Source of the DNA: Bacillus sp. USDA818B3_A | GTDB taxonomy: Bacteria > Bacillota > Bacilli > Bacillales > Cytobacillaceae | DNA: 64,000 nucleotides | Direction of reading: 5' to 3' | Assembly: GCF_009928415.1 (NCBI RefSeq) | Contig: NZ_JAABNN010000008.1 | Coordinates: 62,001 to 126,000 of the forward strand | The notes under the pieces: generated by a model | Seen by the model: only the letters and a program-made list of their open reading frames with translations | What the model was told of the DNA's origin: nothing | Databases searched by the model: none | Position numbers and translations under genes: made by a program | Shown here: positions 28,356-37,243 of the stretch, piece by piece | Layout of the letters: every line of letters begins with the position of its first letter | Numbering within the stretch: the stretch's first letter is position 1

Positions 28356-28685
28356 ATGAACTGGAAGTCTTTTTTCTTAGGTGCAGCCGTTGGGTTAATT
28401 GGAGGGTATGTGACAAGAGAGGTACTCATCCAAAAGAGCTACATTTCACCTGAAAAGGTATTAGGGACGATTAAGAAGCACTTCGAATCAAAAGGGTCCA
28501 TTAGCGGTTCATGGATTCATATGACTGCAGAACCTTTCGAGAAAAACCAAATTACTTATCAAGTTTATAAAGGCGGGATTTCCCAAACCAAACAAGGGGA
28601 AGCCGCGCAATATGAATTTATTGCGGATGCTCATACCGGTACATTATTAGAAGTGATACCTTTTTCACCTGTTTCTGCATCATAA
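28356..28685 (+). CDS. ytzB: YtzB, membrane-anchored PepSY-like small protein
   Basis: The 109-residue protein starts with one membrane segment (about 4-21, KSFFLGAAVGLIGGYVTR) followed by a PepSY-type domain with ISGSWIHMTAEPF, ITYQVYKGGISQ and DAHTGTLLEVIPF. PepSY domains often inhibit peptidases near the cell surface. The ATG follows TTGGAGGTGGATAA. It is a single gene, convergent with ytnP, with a shared terminator. Confidence 0.9.
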   Translation: MNWKSFFLGAAVGLIGGYVTREVLIQKSYISPEKVLGTIKKHFESKGSISGSWIHMTAEPFEKNQITYQVYKGGISQTKQGEAAQYEFIADAHTGTLLEVIPFSPVSAS

Positions 28686-28723
28686 AAATTAGCCGCATTC
28701 ATAGGATTGCGGCTAATTTTTCA
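28683..28723. terminator. bidirectional terminator between ytzB and ytnP
   Basis: AAAAATTAGCCGCA and TGCGGCTAATTTTT form a perfect stem (28684-28697 with 28708-28721) with T-runs on both strands. It starts at the ytzB stop and ends at the ytnP stop. Confidence 0.92.
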
Positions 28724-29566
28724 TCAACGTTCTCTTTTTATACTCTGTGCCAGTTGTTTGCCGGCTGCGTCCCATTTTACAGCACGGTAAAAGGCATCGT
28801 GATAGAAGGTAAACCACGCATTTTTCTCAAGCCCCAGGGTAAGCCATTTTTGTTTTGCAGAAATGGACGTCATTGGGTAGTCGTCATAAGCCATCACCCA
28901 TAAAACATTTTGATGAACGTGTGTAGCCATTAGGTCTGCCATGTGAATCAACATTTCACCGCCAGTTTCAATCATTAAGATGGAATGGCCATTACTGTGT
29001 CCGCCCGTATGAATCATCGTAATGGCTCCTAATGTCCAGCTTTCCTCAAAAGGAACAACCTGTGCTTTAATCGCTTCCCAGTTTTCCGGCCAATATGTAT
29101 TTTTCGAACGGATATTAGGCCATTGCATTTCCTCCCATTCGATTTGTGACGTAATAATTTTCGCATTGGGAAAGGTTGATACATATCTTCCCTCTACAAG
29201 CTTCGTTAGCCCGCAAGCGTGGTCAAAATGCAAATGGGTCATTAAACAATAGTCGATATCATCAGCGGTTAGACCAACTTCCCCCAATGATGCTTCAACC
29301 TCTGATTCTCTAGTTACCCCGTAATTCTTTAATTGTTTTTCAGAAAGTTTCCCATTGCCTAGGCCGGATTCAACTAAAATGTTTTTTCCATTCATTTGAA
29401 TTAAAATAGGATCCGTAGGTAATTCAATTTGATTTTGATCATTGGCAGGATATTTTTTTGACCATAACGCTTTAGGTACGACTCCAAACATCGCACCTCC
29501 ATCAAGGTTGGTTACTCCCCCTGATAACCAAGTTAGTAAAATGTCACCGATTTTCAATGTTTCCAT
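28724..29566 (-). CDS. ytnP: YtnP, metallo-beta-lactamase-fold lactonase
   Basis: The 280-residue protein is a metallo-beta-lactamase-fold hydrolase with the dinuclear zinc motif [10 protein letters not shown] (about residues 110-119), a second ligand set in [11 protein letters not shown], and [13 protein letters not shown]. YtnP of B. subtilis degrades gamma-butyrolactone-type signals of streptomycetes (quorum quenching). The ATG at 29566 is chosen because AAAGGGGG lies at proper spacing; the in-frame ATG at 29572 is too close to it. It is convergent with ytzB and 70-80 bases from trmB. Confidence 0.93.
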   Translation of the reverse strand: METLKIGDILLTWLSGGVTNLDGGAMFGVVPKALWSKKYPANDQNQIELPTDPILIQMNGKNILVESGLGNGKLSEKQLKNYGVTRESEVEASLGEVGLTADDIDYCLMTHLHFDHACGLTKLVEGRYVSTFPNAKIITSQIEWEEMQWPNIRSKNTYWPENWEAIKAQVVPFEESWTLGAITMIHTGGHSNGHSILMIETGGEMLIHMADLMATHVHQNVLWVMAYDDYPMTSISAKQKWLTLGLEKNAWFTFYHDAFYRAVKWDAAGKQLAQSIKRER

Positions 29567-29604
29567 GCCCATCCCCCTTTCCTATCTATTTTAGCATTTT
29601 CTGG

Positions 29605-29646
29605 ATAAAGGAGGATAAAAAAAAGACAGTCCTATAAAGGAACTGC
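29605..29646 (-). terminator. trmB terminator
   Basis: Reading leftward, GGCAGTTCC and GGACTGTC form a stem with a small imperfection, followed by TTTTTTTT. It lies right after the trmB stop. Confidence 0.82.
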
Positions 29647-29647
29647 C

Positions 29648-30295
29648 TTATTTTACATTTTGATATTTTACCTCACAACGGTAAATCCGCTGGCCTTGTT
29701 CAGAAAATTTCTGCTCATATTCTGTCATGATATTTCCTTCATAACCACTTTTATGAAAATCAAGACTCAAATAAGTCAATAAAAGACCATATGCAGAAAA
29801 GCTTTTAAGGGAGTATTCGAATAATCCCTGATTATCAGTCTTAAAGTGGATTTCACCGCCATCTACGAGTATATTTTCATATAGCTTTAGAAAATCCTTA
29901 TAAGTCAATCTTCTTTTTTCATGACGGGACTTCGGCCATGGATCGGAAAAATTCAGGTACACCCGATCGACATCATTTTTTGTAAAGTATTTATCCAGCT
30001 CTGCAGCGTTTACGTTTAACAGCTTTAGGTTCGGCAAATCCGCTTCAATTAGGCGGTCCAAAGCAGCAACAATGACACTGTCGTACAGTTCAATTCCAAT
30101 ATAATTGATATCCGGATTGGCCTTAGCCATACCAGTGATGAATTGCCCCTTACCTGTTCCAACTTCGATATGGAGCGGCTGATCTTTTTGAAAAGCCTCA
30201 TGCCACTTACCCTTCAAACTTTCAGGGTGGGCTGGAACGTATTGCGGATGCTGCTCTATTTTTTCCTTTGCCCAAGGTTTATATCTAAGTCTCAT
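29648..30295 (-). CDS. trmB: tRNA (guanine-N7-)-methyltransferase
   Basis: TrmB places m7G at position 46 of tRNA with SAM as donor. The 215-residue protein has the SAM site [10 protein letters not shown] (about 43-52), the acceptor motif [18 protein letters not shown] (about 113-130) with the catalytic Asp, and [10 protein letters not shown]. The length is standard. The ATG follows TTTTAGGAGTGTCAAA. It is a single gene divergent from ytzH, with an inverted repeat between them. Confidence 0.96.
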   Translation of the reverse strand: MRLRYKPWAKEKIEQHPQYVPAHPESLKGKWHEAFQKDQPLHIEVGTGKGQFITGMAKANPDINYIGIELYDSVIVAALDRLIEADLPNLKLLNVNAAELDKYFTKNDVDRVYLNFSDPWPKSRHEKRRLTYKDFLKLYENILVDGGEIHFKTDNQGLFEYSLKSFSAYGLLLTYLSLDFHKSGYEGNIMTEYEQKFSEQGQRIYRCEVKYQNVK

Positions 30296-30385
30296 TTTGA
30301 CACTCCTAAAAAAAATTATCCTTCAAAACATACCATGCAGAACATATACATGCAAGTTAAACTATATGGAAAAAAGGTTAGCGCA

Positions 30386-30434
30386 TAAATAGAAAAAGAA
30401 TCCACAACCTAACTGTGAATTCCTTTTTCTATTT
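30386..30434. repeat. long inverted repeat between trmB and ytzH
   Basis: AATAGAAAAAGAATCCACA and TGTGAATTCCTTTTTCTATT pair almost completely around a 7-base loop, followed by TTTCC. It lies in the leader of ytzH, about 25 bases before its start. It could be an attenuator or the terminator of an unseen short transcript. Confidence 0.6.
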
Positions 30435-30457
30435 CCACATTGAAAGGATGTGCTTTT

Positions 30458-30736
30458 ATGCCATTAAGTCATGGCGACCAAGTTACATTGCTGAAAGATA
30501 TTTTAAACAATCACCAAACTGATTGCTGCGGGTCCGTTTCCGAATGCGAACAATTAGAACGCTTAGTTAAATCACTTATGGTGAACAATCAAATTGATGG
30601 GAATGTAAAAAATATCCTTCAAGAAGTATATCGATACAGTCAACATGGAGCTCAAACCTCTGATTTAGATCAACATATTTTATCTAATCAAGAAAACTTA
30701 TCACAATGGGTCAATGATATTGACCAATTTTCGTAA
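30458..30736 (+). CDS. ytzH: YtzH-like small protein
   Basis: The 92-residue protein matches the YtzH family in length and in the start PLSHGDQVTLLKDILNNHQTDCCGSVSECEQLERL, here with a Cys-Cys and a third Cys. It is soluble and helical, of unknown function. The ATG at 30458 follows GAAAGGATGTG; the in-frame TTG at 30440 overlaps that site. It is convergent with ytmP, whose stop is one base away. Confidence 0.85.
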   Translation: MPLSHGDQVTLLKDILNNHQTDCCGSVSECEQLERLVKSLMVNNQIDGNVKNILQEVYRYSQHGAQTSDLDQHILSNQENLSQWVNDIDQFS

Positions 30737-30737
30737 G

Positions 30738-31511
30738 TTAGAGGATATCACGCAAAAAATCAATCCAGTTGTTCATTTCTTCTAATCGATCTTTGTTTTT
30801 ATACCATTGAATGGAGGACAAAGTTTGAATGGTAACATACCATTTCATTCTAAGTTTCAGATGATCGGTAAGCTCTTTACCATAGAGTTTAAGCCAGTCC
30901 TCCCAATTCTCTTCAGGGATATACCAGTAGAGAAGCAGTCCTAAATCAATGGCAGGGTCAGCAATCATCGCACCATCCCAATCAATCAGATACAACTGGT
31001 TGTCTTCCGAAAGCAGCCAGTTGTTATGGTTGACATCACCATGACAAACCACTTTCTCATCACAATAAACATGTAAGGCTTCCTCTTTTAGAAAGTTAAT
31101 CGCCTTTTTAGTTTCAGGCAATGTAAGTACATCTTTATCTAATTCGTTAATAACCGATTGCAAAATCGGCTCTGGATTCACCGGCGCATTCTCCAACCGG
31201 CTCAGCATTCCAAGCATCGGTTCAGAGCAATGGATCTTCTTAAGCAATCTGGCAACACTCTCTTGGTTCATTTCAGAGGGTTTTAACTCCCTGCCTGGAA
31301 GCCATTGTTGCGCTGTTATAACATCTCCGTTTTCCAATCTTCTTGTCCATACAAGCTTTGGGACAATGCCTTCTGCTGATAGTACTGCAAGGAATGGAGA
31401 GGAATTCCGCTTTAAAAAAAGCCTTTGGTCTTCATACTTTGCATAAAAGGCTTCTCCTGTTTTGCCTCCAGCTGGGGTAATCTCCCACTCTTGTCCTAGT
31501 AAATGTTCCAA
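30738..31511 (-). CDS. ytmP: YtmP, aminoglycoside/choline-kinase-like phosphotransferase
   Basis: The 257-residue protein has the protein-kinase-like fold of small-molecule phosphotransferases. The catalytic loop VCHGDVNHNNWLL (about 158-170) carries the Asp base and Asn, and LIDWDGAMIADPAIDLG (about 177-193) carries the metal-binding Asp. It resembles choline/ethanolamine and aminoglycoside kinases, but the substrate is unknown. The gene ends next to ytzH without an obvious terminator. Its upstream neighbour on the same strand is pullulanase, after a terminator. Confidence 0.9.
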   Translation of the reverse strand: MEHLLGQEWEITPAGGKTGEAFYAKYEDQRLFLKRNSSPFLAVLSAEGIVPKLVWTRRLENGDVITAQQWLPGRELKPSEMNQESVARLLKKIHCSEPMLGMLSRLENAPVNPEPILQSVINELDKDVLTLPETKKAINFLKEEALHVYCDEKVVCHGDVNHNNWLLSEDNQLYLIDWDGAMIADPAIDLGLLLYWYIPEENWEDWLKLYGKELTDHLKLRMKWYVTIQTLSSIQWYKNKDRLEEMNNWIDFLRDIL

Positions 31512-31628
31512 AATTGCTCACCTTCAATTTATGCCGTTCTATTGGGCTTATTCCTCTTAAATGCGAGGGTAAAACCTGTGCTGCAGGAAGGTTTATTAAC
31601 CACAATTATAACAATAGTCTTTTTTTAA

Positions 31629-31668
31629 ACAAAAAAAAAGCTATTGAAACCATTGCACACAATAGCCA
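31629..31668 (-). terminator. pullulanase gene terminator
   Basis: Reading leftward, GGCTATTG and CAATAGC (31660-31667 with 31640-31646) form a stem followed by nine T. It lies about 55 bases after the pullulanase stop, in the 211-base gap before ytmP; nothing else was seen in that gap. Confidence 0.88.
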
Positions 31669-31722
31669 TCTTAATAAATTTTATCTCCTTAGGCCTTTTT
31701 TCGTCAAGTCATCTTTAAAAAA

Positions 31723-33858
31723 CTATTTTTTCAGCAAAACATTTAAGGAGATTGGCTCCATCAAATATTCTTTATTTACTGTATGTTCCTTAGCAGAAAT
31801 TCCCGCAAATTGATGATTGGCTAAAACTCCCCATTCACCGTCAGGAAGGATAATCTTCTGTATTTTTGCTGTTGGATTTATGACAAGGATGATTTCATTT
31901 TTAGGTATTTGATATAAACACCCTATAACAGGTGATGGAAAGGTCAGCGGCTGGATTTGAGAACGAACTTCTTCACTGTTTCTCATTCGAAAGCAAGAGA
32001 ACTCTTGGCGTATCTTAATTAGCCCCTTAATATATTCCACATTTTCTTTAAATTCGCTCTTCCGTTCCCAATCGAGCTGGTTAATGGAATCCGAAGATCG
32101 ATAGCTGTTACCATCTCCTTGCTTTGTTCGAAAGAACTCCTGTCCACTGTGTAAAAATGGAATACCCTGAGAGAGGATAACCATCCCGGTTGCAAGCCGG
32201 TGATATTTTTTTAGAATCGGAGGTTCAGTTTCAGCAAAACAGCCTTCAAGTTTATCCCAAAGGGTATGATTATCGTGGCATTCAACATAATTTACGGATT
32301 GATAGGGCTGATTAAAAAGGCGGGCACCTTTTTTGATTAAGCCGATACTGCCCGTCAGTGCCTCCATTGCGGCATCCGCAAAATGCTCATTCCCTAAGGC
32401 ATACCCCTTATCAAACAAATTAAACGTACTGCCTTTTATCATATCTCTAAACTTATCATTAAACTGGCCAATTCGAGGCATTTTTGCCTGGTTTGCAATG
32501 GTCGCCTTTTGCGCTGACTGCAAAGGAGTATTGAGATTCCAGCCTTCCCCTATGATGATTATGCCTTTTGATTTACCGTCACATATCTTTCTTACCTCAT
32601 TCATCGTGGTTATGTCTAGAATTCCCATCAAATCGAAGCGAAATCCATCTATTTGGTATTCATCCAGCCAATACCTAACGGAATCAAGGATAAACTTCCG
32701 CACCATTTTTCTTTCGGAGGCAATATCATTACCAACACCGGTACCATTTGAAGGCAGGCCAATATCGTTATGACGGAAATAATAGCCTGGGACGATTTTT
32801 TCGAAAGAGGATTGTTCACGAATATAGACATGATTGTAAACAACATCCATGATTACTCCAAGGCCAATACTGTGAACCTGATTGATTAATTGCTTTAACT
32901 CAATGATTCGGGAATAAGGATCGGAGGGATCGGTTGCATAGCTGCCCTCAGGAGCATTGAAATGAAGAGGATTATACCCCCAGTTGTACTGTTTCGGCGG
33001 GTTTAATTCGTCAACACCGGCATAATCATTAATCGGAAGAAATTCTATATGGGTGACCCCTAATTCTTTGACATAGGATAAGCCGGTCGGCTCACCATCC
33101 TCACCCTTCGTGTCGAGCTCCCCAGCTCCTAAATACAAGCCCTTATGCTTAACACCGCTTTTATTATGAATCGTAAAATCCCGAATATGTGTTTCATAGA
33201 TGATGGCGTCAACCGGGCTTTCTAATCGGGAAAGGGGATTCTTAAGCTTCGGTGTTTTTTTCAATTTTACAACGACACCAAGCTCCCCGTTCGCGCTGAC
33301 CGCCTTTACATATGGATCCACAGCCTCTCGCCATTCTTGATTTACAAGTACAAGGAAGCTATATTGATAAAATTCCAAATCACCGTTAAGGGTTACCGAC
33401 CAAACACCGCAATCCTCCCGTCTCATTTTAATGATCTCCGAATACCCATTGGCAGGGGGACGTAATTTTAGCTTTACCCCTGTTGCGGTTGGGGCCCATA
33501 GTTTAAAACAAGTCTGCCCCGTATGAAATGTAACCCCAAGGTCATCTCCGTTATAATAAAATTTCTCGTCAAATGGATCCGTTCGGATGACTGCGCCAAT
33601 TTGCAGATCCGTTTTCCCGCCATGTTCATCAAATATCCAATAGGGTTTTCCGAAAGAAAATTCCCCCTCAAAGCGGCAAGTATATTTCACATGTCCCTCA
33701 ATCTCGATCTTCTCCAAAATGTCCAGCTGATGCTTTAACCTATCAGTGGACAGGTGGAATTCGGATGACCATCCGTGGTGATAGGAATAAGGAAGAAGAA
33801 TAGTGACGATGTTCATCTCATCTAAGTAAGCAAAAAAATTCCTGTTAACAGAATTCAT
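31723..33858 (-). CDS. pulA: type I pullulanase
   Basis: The enzyme cuts alpha-1,6 branches of pullulan, glycogen and limit dextrins. The roughly 711-residue protein has an N-terminal CBM48-like domain (TCFKLWAPTATGVKL), the type I pullulanase signature YNWGYNP, and the GH13 catalytic set: DGFRFDLMGI (nucleophile Asp), IIIGEGWNLNT (acid Glu) and VECHDNHTLWDK (third Asp). No signal peptide is seen, so it works inside the cell like B. subtilis AmyX. The ATG at 33858 follows GGAGGAGAGGG; the ORF continues eight codons upstream. The start overlaps the end of the ytlR gene by 14 bases. Confidence 0.95.
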   Translation of the reverse strand: MNSVNRNFFAYLDEMNIVTILLPYSYHHGWSSEFHLSTDRLKHQLDILEKIEIEGHVKYTCRFEGEFSFGKPYWIFDEHGGKTDLQIGAVIRTDPFDEKFYYNGDDLGVTFHTGQTCFKLWAPTATGVKLKLRPPANGYSEIIKMRREDCGVWSVTLNGDLEFYQYSFLVLVNQEWREAVDPYVKAVSANGELGVVVKLKKTPKLKNPLSRLESPVDAIIYETHIRDFTIHNKSGVKHKGLYLGAGELDTKGEDGEPTGLSYVKELGVTHIEFLPINDYAGVDELNPPKQYNWGYNPLHFNAPEGSYATDPSDPYSRIIELKQLINQVHSIGLGVIMDVVYNHVYIREQSSFEKIVPGYYFRHNDIGLPSNGTGVGNDIASERKMVRKFILDSVRYWLDEYQIDGFRFDLMGILDITTMNEVRKICDGKSKGIIIIGEGWNLNTPLQSAQKATIANQAKMPRIGQFNDKFRDMIKGSTFNLFDKGYALGNEHFADAAMEALTGSIGLIKKGARLFNQPYQSVNYVECHDNHTLWDKLEGCFAETEPPILKKYHRLATGMVILSQGIPFLHSGQEFFRTKQGDGNSYRSSDSINQLDWERKSEFKENVEYIKGLIKIRQEFSCFRMRNSEEVRSQIQPLTFPSPVIGCLYQIPKNEIILVINPTAKIQKIILPDGEWGVLANHQFAGISAKEHTVNKEYLMEPISLNVLLKK

Positions 33859-34828
33859 TCGAATCCCTCTCCTCCAGTTCAACTTCTACCTTCCCGCGAC
33901 TTCTAGATAACACCTCTAAGGCTTTCGCTTGAAGGTGAATCGAAAGTGGGGTAAATCCGATATGCTCCCCGTCAGCATGAACATACTGTTTGGCTGGTGA
34001 TTGGATGGTGATGTTTTTTCCTCTATAGGTTTTTACTTCTGTAAAGAAAACGTGTTTCCCCCAAAATACACTAATGAAAACGAGTATTAGCTTCAGCCTT
34101 GATAATTGGTGGACAACCGTGATATCTAACAGGCCGTCATCTGGTTTGGCCTCGGGGGCAATTTTCATCCCGCCGCCATAAAAAGGCTGATTAGAAACGG
34201 TTACAAACCATGTTTGTTCAAATATATGCGTTTTCCCGTCAATTGATAAATCAAATGTTGCAGTTTTATAGGTAAATACATTTTTTAATAGAAAAAAGAC
34301 ATAAATTAACCGGCCTAATGATAATTTATTAAACATTGCCTTTATTCGCGATTGGTTTACCTCATAAGAGATAATTGCGTCAAATCCTGCCCCCATATTA
34401 TTTAAAAAAAGGTGTTCTTCATGATTATTTAGAAGAATTTTTCCAATATCTATTTGCATTCCTGCTCGTTTTTGGAAGCGAAGAATGAATTCCAATGCCT
34501 TTTTGGGGTCACTAGGAATTTGAAAACCTCTCGAGAAATCATTTCCTGAACCGCCAGGAATAAAACCAAGTGTGATATTTTGGTATCCAGCAATTCCATT
34601 TAGAACCTCATGGATCGTTCCATCTCCACCTACAGCAACAATCAGCTTTTCCTGTTCGTTCTGCTCGGCAATCTGTTGGGCCAATTTTTTTGCATGCCCG
34701 GAAAATTCGGTAAAGAAGGTAAGATAGTAAATCCCTTCTCGCACTAAGACCTCTTCCACTTTCATCCAAATATTTAAACAATATCCGTTTCTAGCTTTTG
34801 GATTGATAATAAAATAAACCTGTTTCAT
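33845..34828 (-). CDS. ytlR: YtlR, diacylglycerol-kinase-family lipid kinase
   Basis: The 327-residue protein is of the DAGK/YegS/sphingosine-kinase family. The nucleotide motif VGGDGTIHEVLNG (about 66-78) and GFIPGGSGNDFSRG (about 88-101) are both intact, and KPDDGLLDI is in the C-terminal domain. It should phosphorylate a lipid alcohol at the inner membrane face, but it is distinct from the essential DgkB and its substrate is unknown. It lies between thpR and pullulanase on one strand, overlapping the latter by 14 bases, so a polycistronic unit is likely. Confidence 0.92.
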   Translation of the reverse strand: MKQVYFIINPKARNGYCLNIWMKVEEVLVREGIYYLTFFTEFSGHAKKLAQQIAEQNEQEKLIVAVGGDGTIHEVLNGIAGYQNITLGFIPGGSGNDFSRGFQIPSDPKKALEFILRFQKRAGMQIDIGKILLNNHEEHLFLNNMGAGFDAIISYEVNQSRIKAMFNKLSLGRLIYVFFLLKNVFTYKTATFDLSIDGKTHIFEQTWFVTVSNQPFYGGGMKIAPEAKPDDGLLDITVVHQLSRLKLILVFISVFWGKHVFFTEVKTYRGKNITIQSPAKQYVHADGEHIGFTPLSIHLQAKALEVLSRSRGKVEVELEERDSNEFC

Positions 34829-34846
34829 AAAGACCCACCCTTAAAT

Positions 34847-35425
34847 TCAAAATGGCTCCGATTGTAATGGAAATATGGTGATTGGTTCATATTTTGGTAC
34901 TTTATCTAGATTCGTTTGATATACTACTACTTCTTCGGCTCGAAACTCCAATGGCTCCGGCTGCAATTCATGCCAAATATTTAATAGATCCTTTTGGAAT
35001 TCCCCTTGCCCCATCCATTTTCTTGCTAAGGTAATATGCGGCTTAAAAGCACGGGTTTCTAATACAAATCCTGCCTTTTTACAGGCTGAATACACTCTTT
35101 CCCTTATCTGGATCAACTCTTCAATTTTTTCAGTATCGGCCCAAAAAACTCGAGGTGAATCTTCTTTCCCAAAAAAACCAAGTTTATTTATCCTTAAATT
35201 GAATGCCTTTTCATTATTTAATATCTCTTTCACATTTTTTTCAGCTTGATTAAGTTTTTCCTGTTCGGCAGATCCTAAAAAAGCTAACGTGATATGCAAG
35301 TCCATATGATGAACCCACCGCTTAAATGGGATTTCTTGTTTTAAGCTTTCGATATGTTCTTTCATGATTAGTTTTGTTTCTTCAGGGATTCTTAGAGCAA
35401 AGAAAAAATGCGGTCTTGGATTCAT
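34847..35425 (-). CDS. thpR: ThpR/YtlP, 2H-family RNA 2',3'-cyclic phosphodiesterase
   Basis: The 192-residue protein carries both HxTx motifs of the 2H phosphoesterase family: HITLAFLG (about residues 44-51) and HITLARKW (about 133-140). It opens 2',3'-cyclic phosphates at RNA ends and can act as a 2'-5' RNA ligase in reverse. The ATG at 35425 follows AAAGATGGAGGAT. It is the first gene of the thpR-ytlR-pulA run; 18 bases separate it from ytlR. Confidence 0.93.
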   Translation of the reverse strand: MNPRPHFFFALRIPEETKLIMKEHIESLKQEIPFKRWVHHMDLHITLAFLGSAEQEKLNQAEKNVKEILNNEKAFNLRINKLGFFGKEDSPRVFWADTEKIEELIQIRERVYSACKKAGFVLETRAFKPHITLARKWMGQGEFQKDLLNIWHELQPEPLEFRAEEVVVYQTNLDKVPKYEPITIFPLQSEPF

Positions 35426-35574
35426 TTTTTATCCTCCATCTTTTTTTAATTTTAGTCTATTTTCTCCCAATTGTATCTAGTGTCAAACCGTTTATTAAGC
35501 CATATTTTTTACAATTAATAAGTTATTCTTTATGATTAAAAGATAAAAATAGTTAGTTTAGAAAGGGAAACCCA

Positions 35575-36504
35575 ATGAGAATAGTTAATAATATTGCTGA
35601 ATTGATTGGAGAAACACCGCTTGTTAAACTAAATCGCTTAGCACCTAAAGCGGGTGCTGCCGTTTATTTAAAGCTGGAATTTTATAACCCCAGTAAGAGT
35701 GTAAAGGACCGGGCCGCCTATAATATGATTCTTGAAGCAGAAAAGAGCGGACAATTGAAAAAAGGGACCACTATCATAGAACCAACTAGTGGGAATACAG
35801 GAATCGGAATTGCCATGAATGCTGCCGCACGGGGCTATCAATCCATTATTATCATGCCTGACACCATGACAAAGGAACGAATCAATCTACTAAAAGCATA
35901 CGGAGCAAAGGTAGTTCTAACGCCTGGGGATCAAAAAATGCCAGGTGCCATTAAGAAAGCACTTGAACTGGCAAAGGATATACCTGATAGTTTTATCCCG
36001 ATGCAATTTGAAAACCAGGCAAACCCGGATGCTCACAGGCACTCGACAGCCATTGAGATTATAGAGGCCATGCAGCAAATAGGAAAACCGCTCTCAGCTT
36101 TCGTTGCCACAGCTGGAACCGGTGGAACGATTACTGGAACAGGAGAAACTCTAAAAGCTCATTATCCTGGACTAGCCGTACATGTTGTCGAACCAAAAGG
36201 ATCTCCTGTTTTATCGGGAGGACAGCCAGGTCCACACAAGTTAGTCGGGACAAGCCCAGGTTTTATTCCGGAAATCCTGAATGAAGAAGTATATGATAAA
36301 ATCCACCAAATTACGGATGAAGATGCATATGAAATCACAAGAAGATTAGCCAAAGAGGAAGGAATTCTGGTAGGGCCATCTTCAGGTGCTGCCTGTTTTG
36401 CAGCCATTGAAACTGCCAAAAGCTTATCTCCAGATGATGTGGTTGTATGTATTGCCTGTGACACGGGAGAACGGTATCTTTCTAGTGATTTATTCAAATT
36501 TTAA
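35575..36504 (+). CDS. ytkP: YtkP, cysteine synthase-family protein (O-acetylserine sulfhydrylase-like)
   Basis: The 309-residue PLP enzyme matches CysK. The Schiff-base lysine is in NPSKSVKDRAAYNM (about residue 43), the substrate loop is TSGNTGIGIAMN (about 70-81), and the phosphate-binding glycine loop is GTGGTITGTG (about 179-188). It joins sulfide to O-acetylserine to give cysteine. B. subtilis has YtkP as a paralogue of CysK, with a role that is less clear. The ATG follows AGAAAGGGAAACCCA. It is a single gene; no terminator is obvious in the first 100 bases downstream. Confidence 0.92.
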   Translation: MRIVNNIAELIGETPLVKLNRLAPKAGAAVYLKLEFYNPSKSVKDRAAYNMILEAEKSGQLKKGTTIIEPTSGNTGIGIAMNAAARGYQSIIIMPDTMTKERINLLKAYGAKVVLTPGDQKMPGAIKKALELAKDIPDSFIPMQFENQANPDAHRHSTAIEIIEAMQQIGKPLSAFVATAGTGGTITGTGETLKAHYPGLAVHVVEPKGSPVLSGGQPGPHKLVGTSPGFIPEILNEEVYDKIHQITDEDAYEITRRLAKEEGILVGPSSGAACFAAIETAKSLSPDDVVVCIACDTGERYLSSDLFKF

Positions 36505-36723
36505 CTAAAAATTCTAACAATTTATCATAAAACAAGCTCTTATGCCCATATTCTATAGTATAAAATCATTTTAGGAGGGATGATTATAGGGTTTTCCCAT
36601 AAATTACCATAGAATATTTTGTTTTCTTTACTATATTGGTAGAAATTTTCTGAAATTATGGGTACAATAAGGTTAGATGTATGACATCATCTAAGTATCC
36701 ACTGTACCATTCCATTAAAGGAG
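36505..36723. other. intergenic region after ytkP
   Basis: This stretch, part of a 328-base gap before the ytzE start, is AT-rich. It holds a candidate CodY box (36645-36659), a possible -10 TACAAT (36664-36669) and a 10-codon frame after TTAGGAGGG whose ribosome site touches the ATG. No RNA element was recognised. Confidence 0.4.
36645..36659. promoter_or_regulatory. candidate CodY box upstream of ytzE
   Basis: AATTTTCTGAAATTA matches 13 of 15 positions of the CodY consensus AATTTTCWGAAAATT, including the whole central part. It lies just before a TACAAT -10 candidate. CodY represses many amino-acid genes when branched-chain amino acids and GTP are high. Confidence 0.45.
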
Positions 36724-36816
36724 ATGTCTGCGCGGAAAAGAAACTACATATCTCTTGAAGAGTTTTCTTCAAATAGGCTGTCGGTAGCTGGATTAAGCCA
36801 TAGGTTTGAAATTTAG
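36724..36816 (+). CDS. possible 30-residue small protein upstream of ytzE
   Basis: A 30-codon frame begins MSARKRNYISLEEF and ends 17 bases before the ytzE start. AAAGGAG touches the ATG, which is too close for an ideal ribosome site, so it may be a leader of ytzE rather than a gene. The composition is protein-like (basic start, amphipathic middle). No known family was recognised. Confidence 0.3.
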   Translation: MSARKRNYISLEEFSSNRLSVAGLSHRFEI

Positions 36817-36832
36817 GATAGGGAGTGGTTCT

Positions 36833-37054
36833 TTGAAACCTTCGACTAACCGGATGTTAAACCGCATCAAATGTATCTACATGTTTATCAGAAATAACGG
36901 CACTGTTACGACCCAGGAACTTGTAGAGGAATTTGGTATCACTCCTCGCACCATACAACGAGATTTAAATGTTTTAGCCTATAATGACTTGGTTATAAGC
37001 CCAAGCCGCGGTAAATGGACAACTACACAAAAGAAGGTAAAGATGTCATCTTAA
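36833..37054 (+). CDS. ytzE: YtzE, small DeoR-type HTH regulator
   Basis: The 73-residue protein is only a DeoR-family helix-turn-helix: RIKCIYMFIRNNGTVTTQELVEEFGITPRTIQRDLNVLAYNDLV contains the recognition helix TPRTIQRDL. The effector domain of full-length DeoR proteins is missing, which is normal for YtzE. The start is the TTG at 36833 after AGGGAGTGG, giving MKPSTNRML; the frame extends nine codons upstream without a better site. A strong terminator follows. Its targets are unknown. Confidence 0.88.
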   Translation: MKPSTNRMLNRIKCIYMFIRNNGTVTTQELVEEFGITPRTIQRDLNVLAYNDLVISPSRGKWTTTQKKVKMSS

Positions 37055-37079
37055 TTCGAAACTATCTAAAAATATTATA

Positions 37080-37112
37080 GTAAAGCATGCGAATCTATCG
37101 CATGCTTTTTAC
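37080..37112 (+). terminator. ytzE terminator
   Basis: AAAGCATGCGA and TCGCATGCTTT form a perfect 11-bp stem with a 5-base loop (37082-37092 with 37098-37108) followed by TTT. Confidence 0.9.
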
Positions 37113-37154
37113 CATTTATAAAGATTATTTCGCTTCGCAAATCTTCAAGTCTAT

Positions 37155-37182
37155 TTGACAGAAATAATAATTATGATATATT
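37155..37182 (+). promoter_or_regulatory. promoter of the amino-acid permease gene
   Basis: A perfect -35 TTGACA (37155-37160) is 16 bases from TATATT (37177-37182), a strong sigma-A promoter about 60 bases before the permease start. Confidence 0.75.
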
Positions 37183-37202
37183 AATATAGAAATTGCTTTA
37201 GC

Positions 37203-37220
37203 ACTTAAAAGCGTTTAAGT
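37203..37220. promoter_or_regulatory. inverted repeat in the permease leader (possible operator)
   Basis: ACTTAAA and TTTAAGT flank AGCG as a perfect inverted repeat about 14 bases after the expected transcription start, a classic repressor position. It shares 15 identical bases with the repeat upstream of aroA. Confidence 0.5.
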
Positions 37221-37243
37221 AAAAAAGAAAAGTAGGTACATCT

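Noticed and set aside
37203..37220. cre site in the permease leader
   Set aside because: The central GCG looks like cre, but the required G and the outer C positions do not match and the symmetry centre differs, so it is reported only as an inverted repeat.
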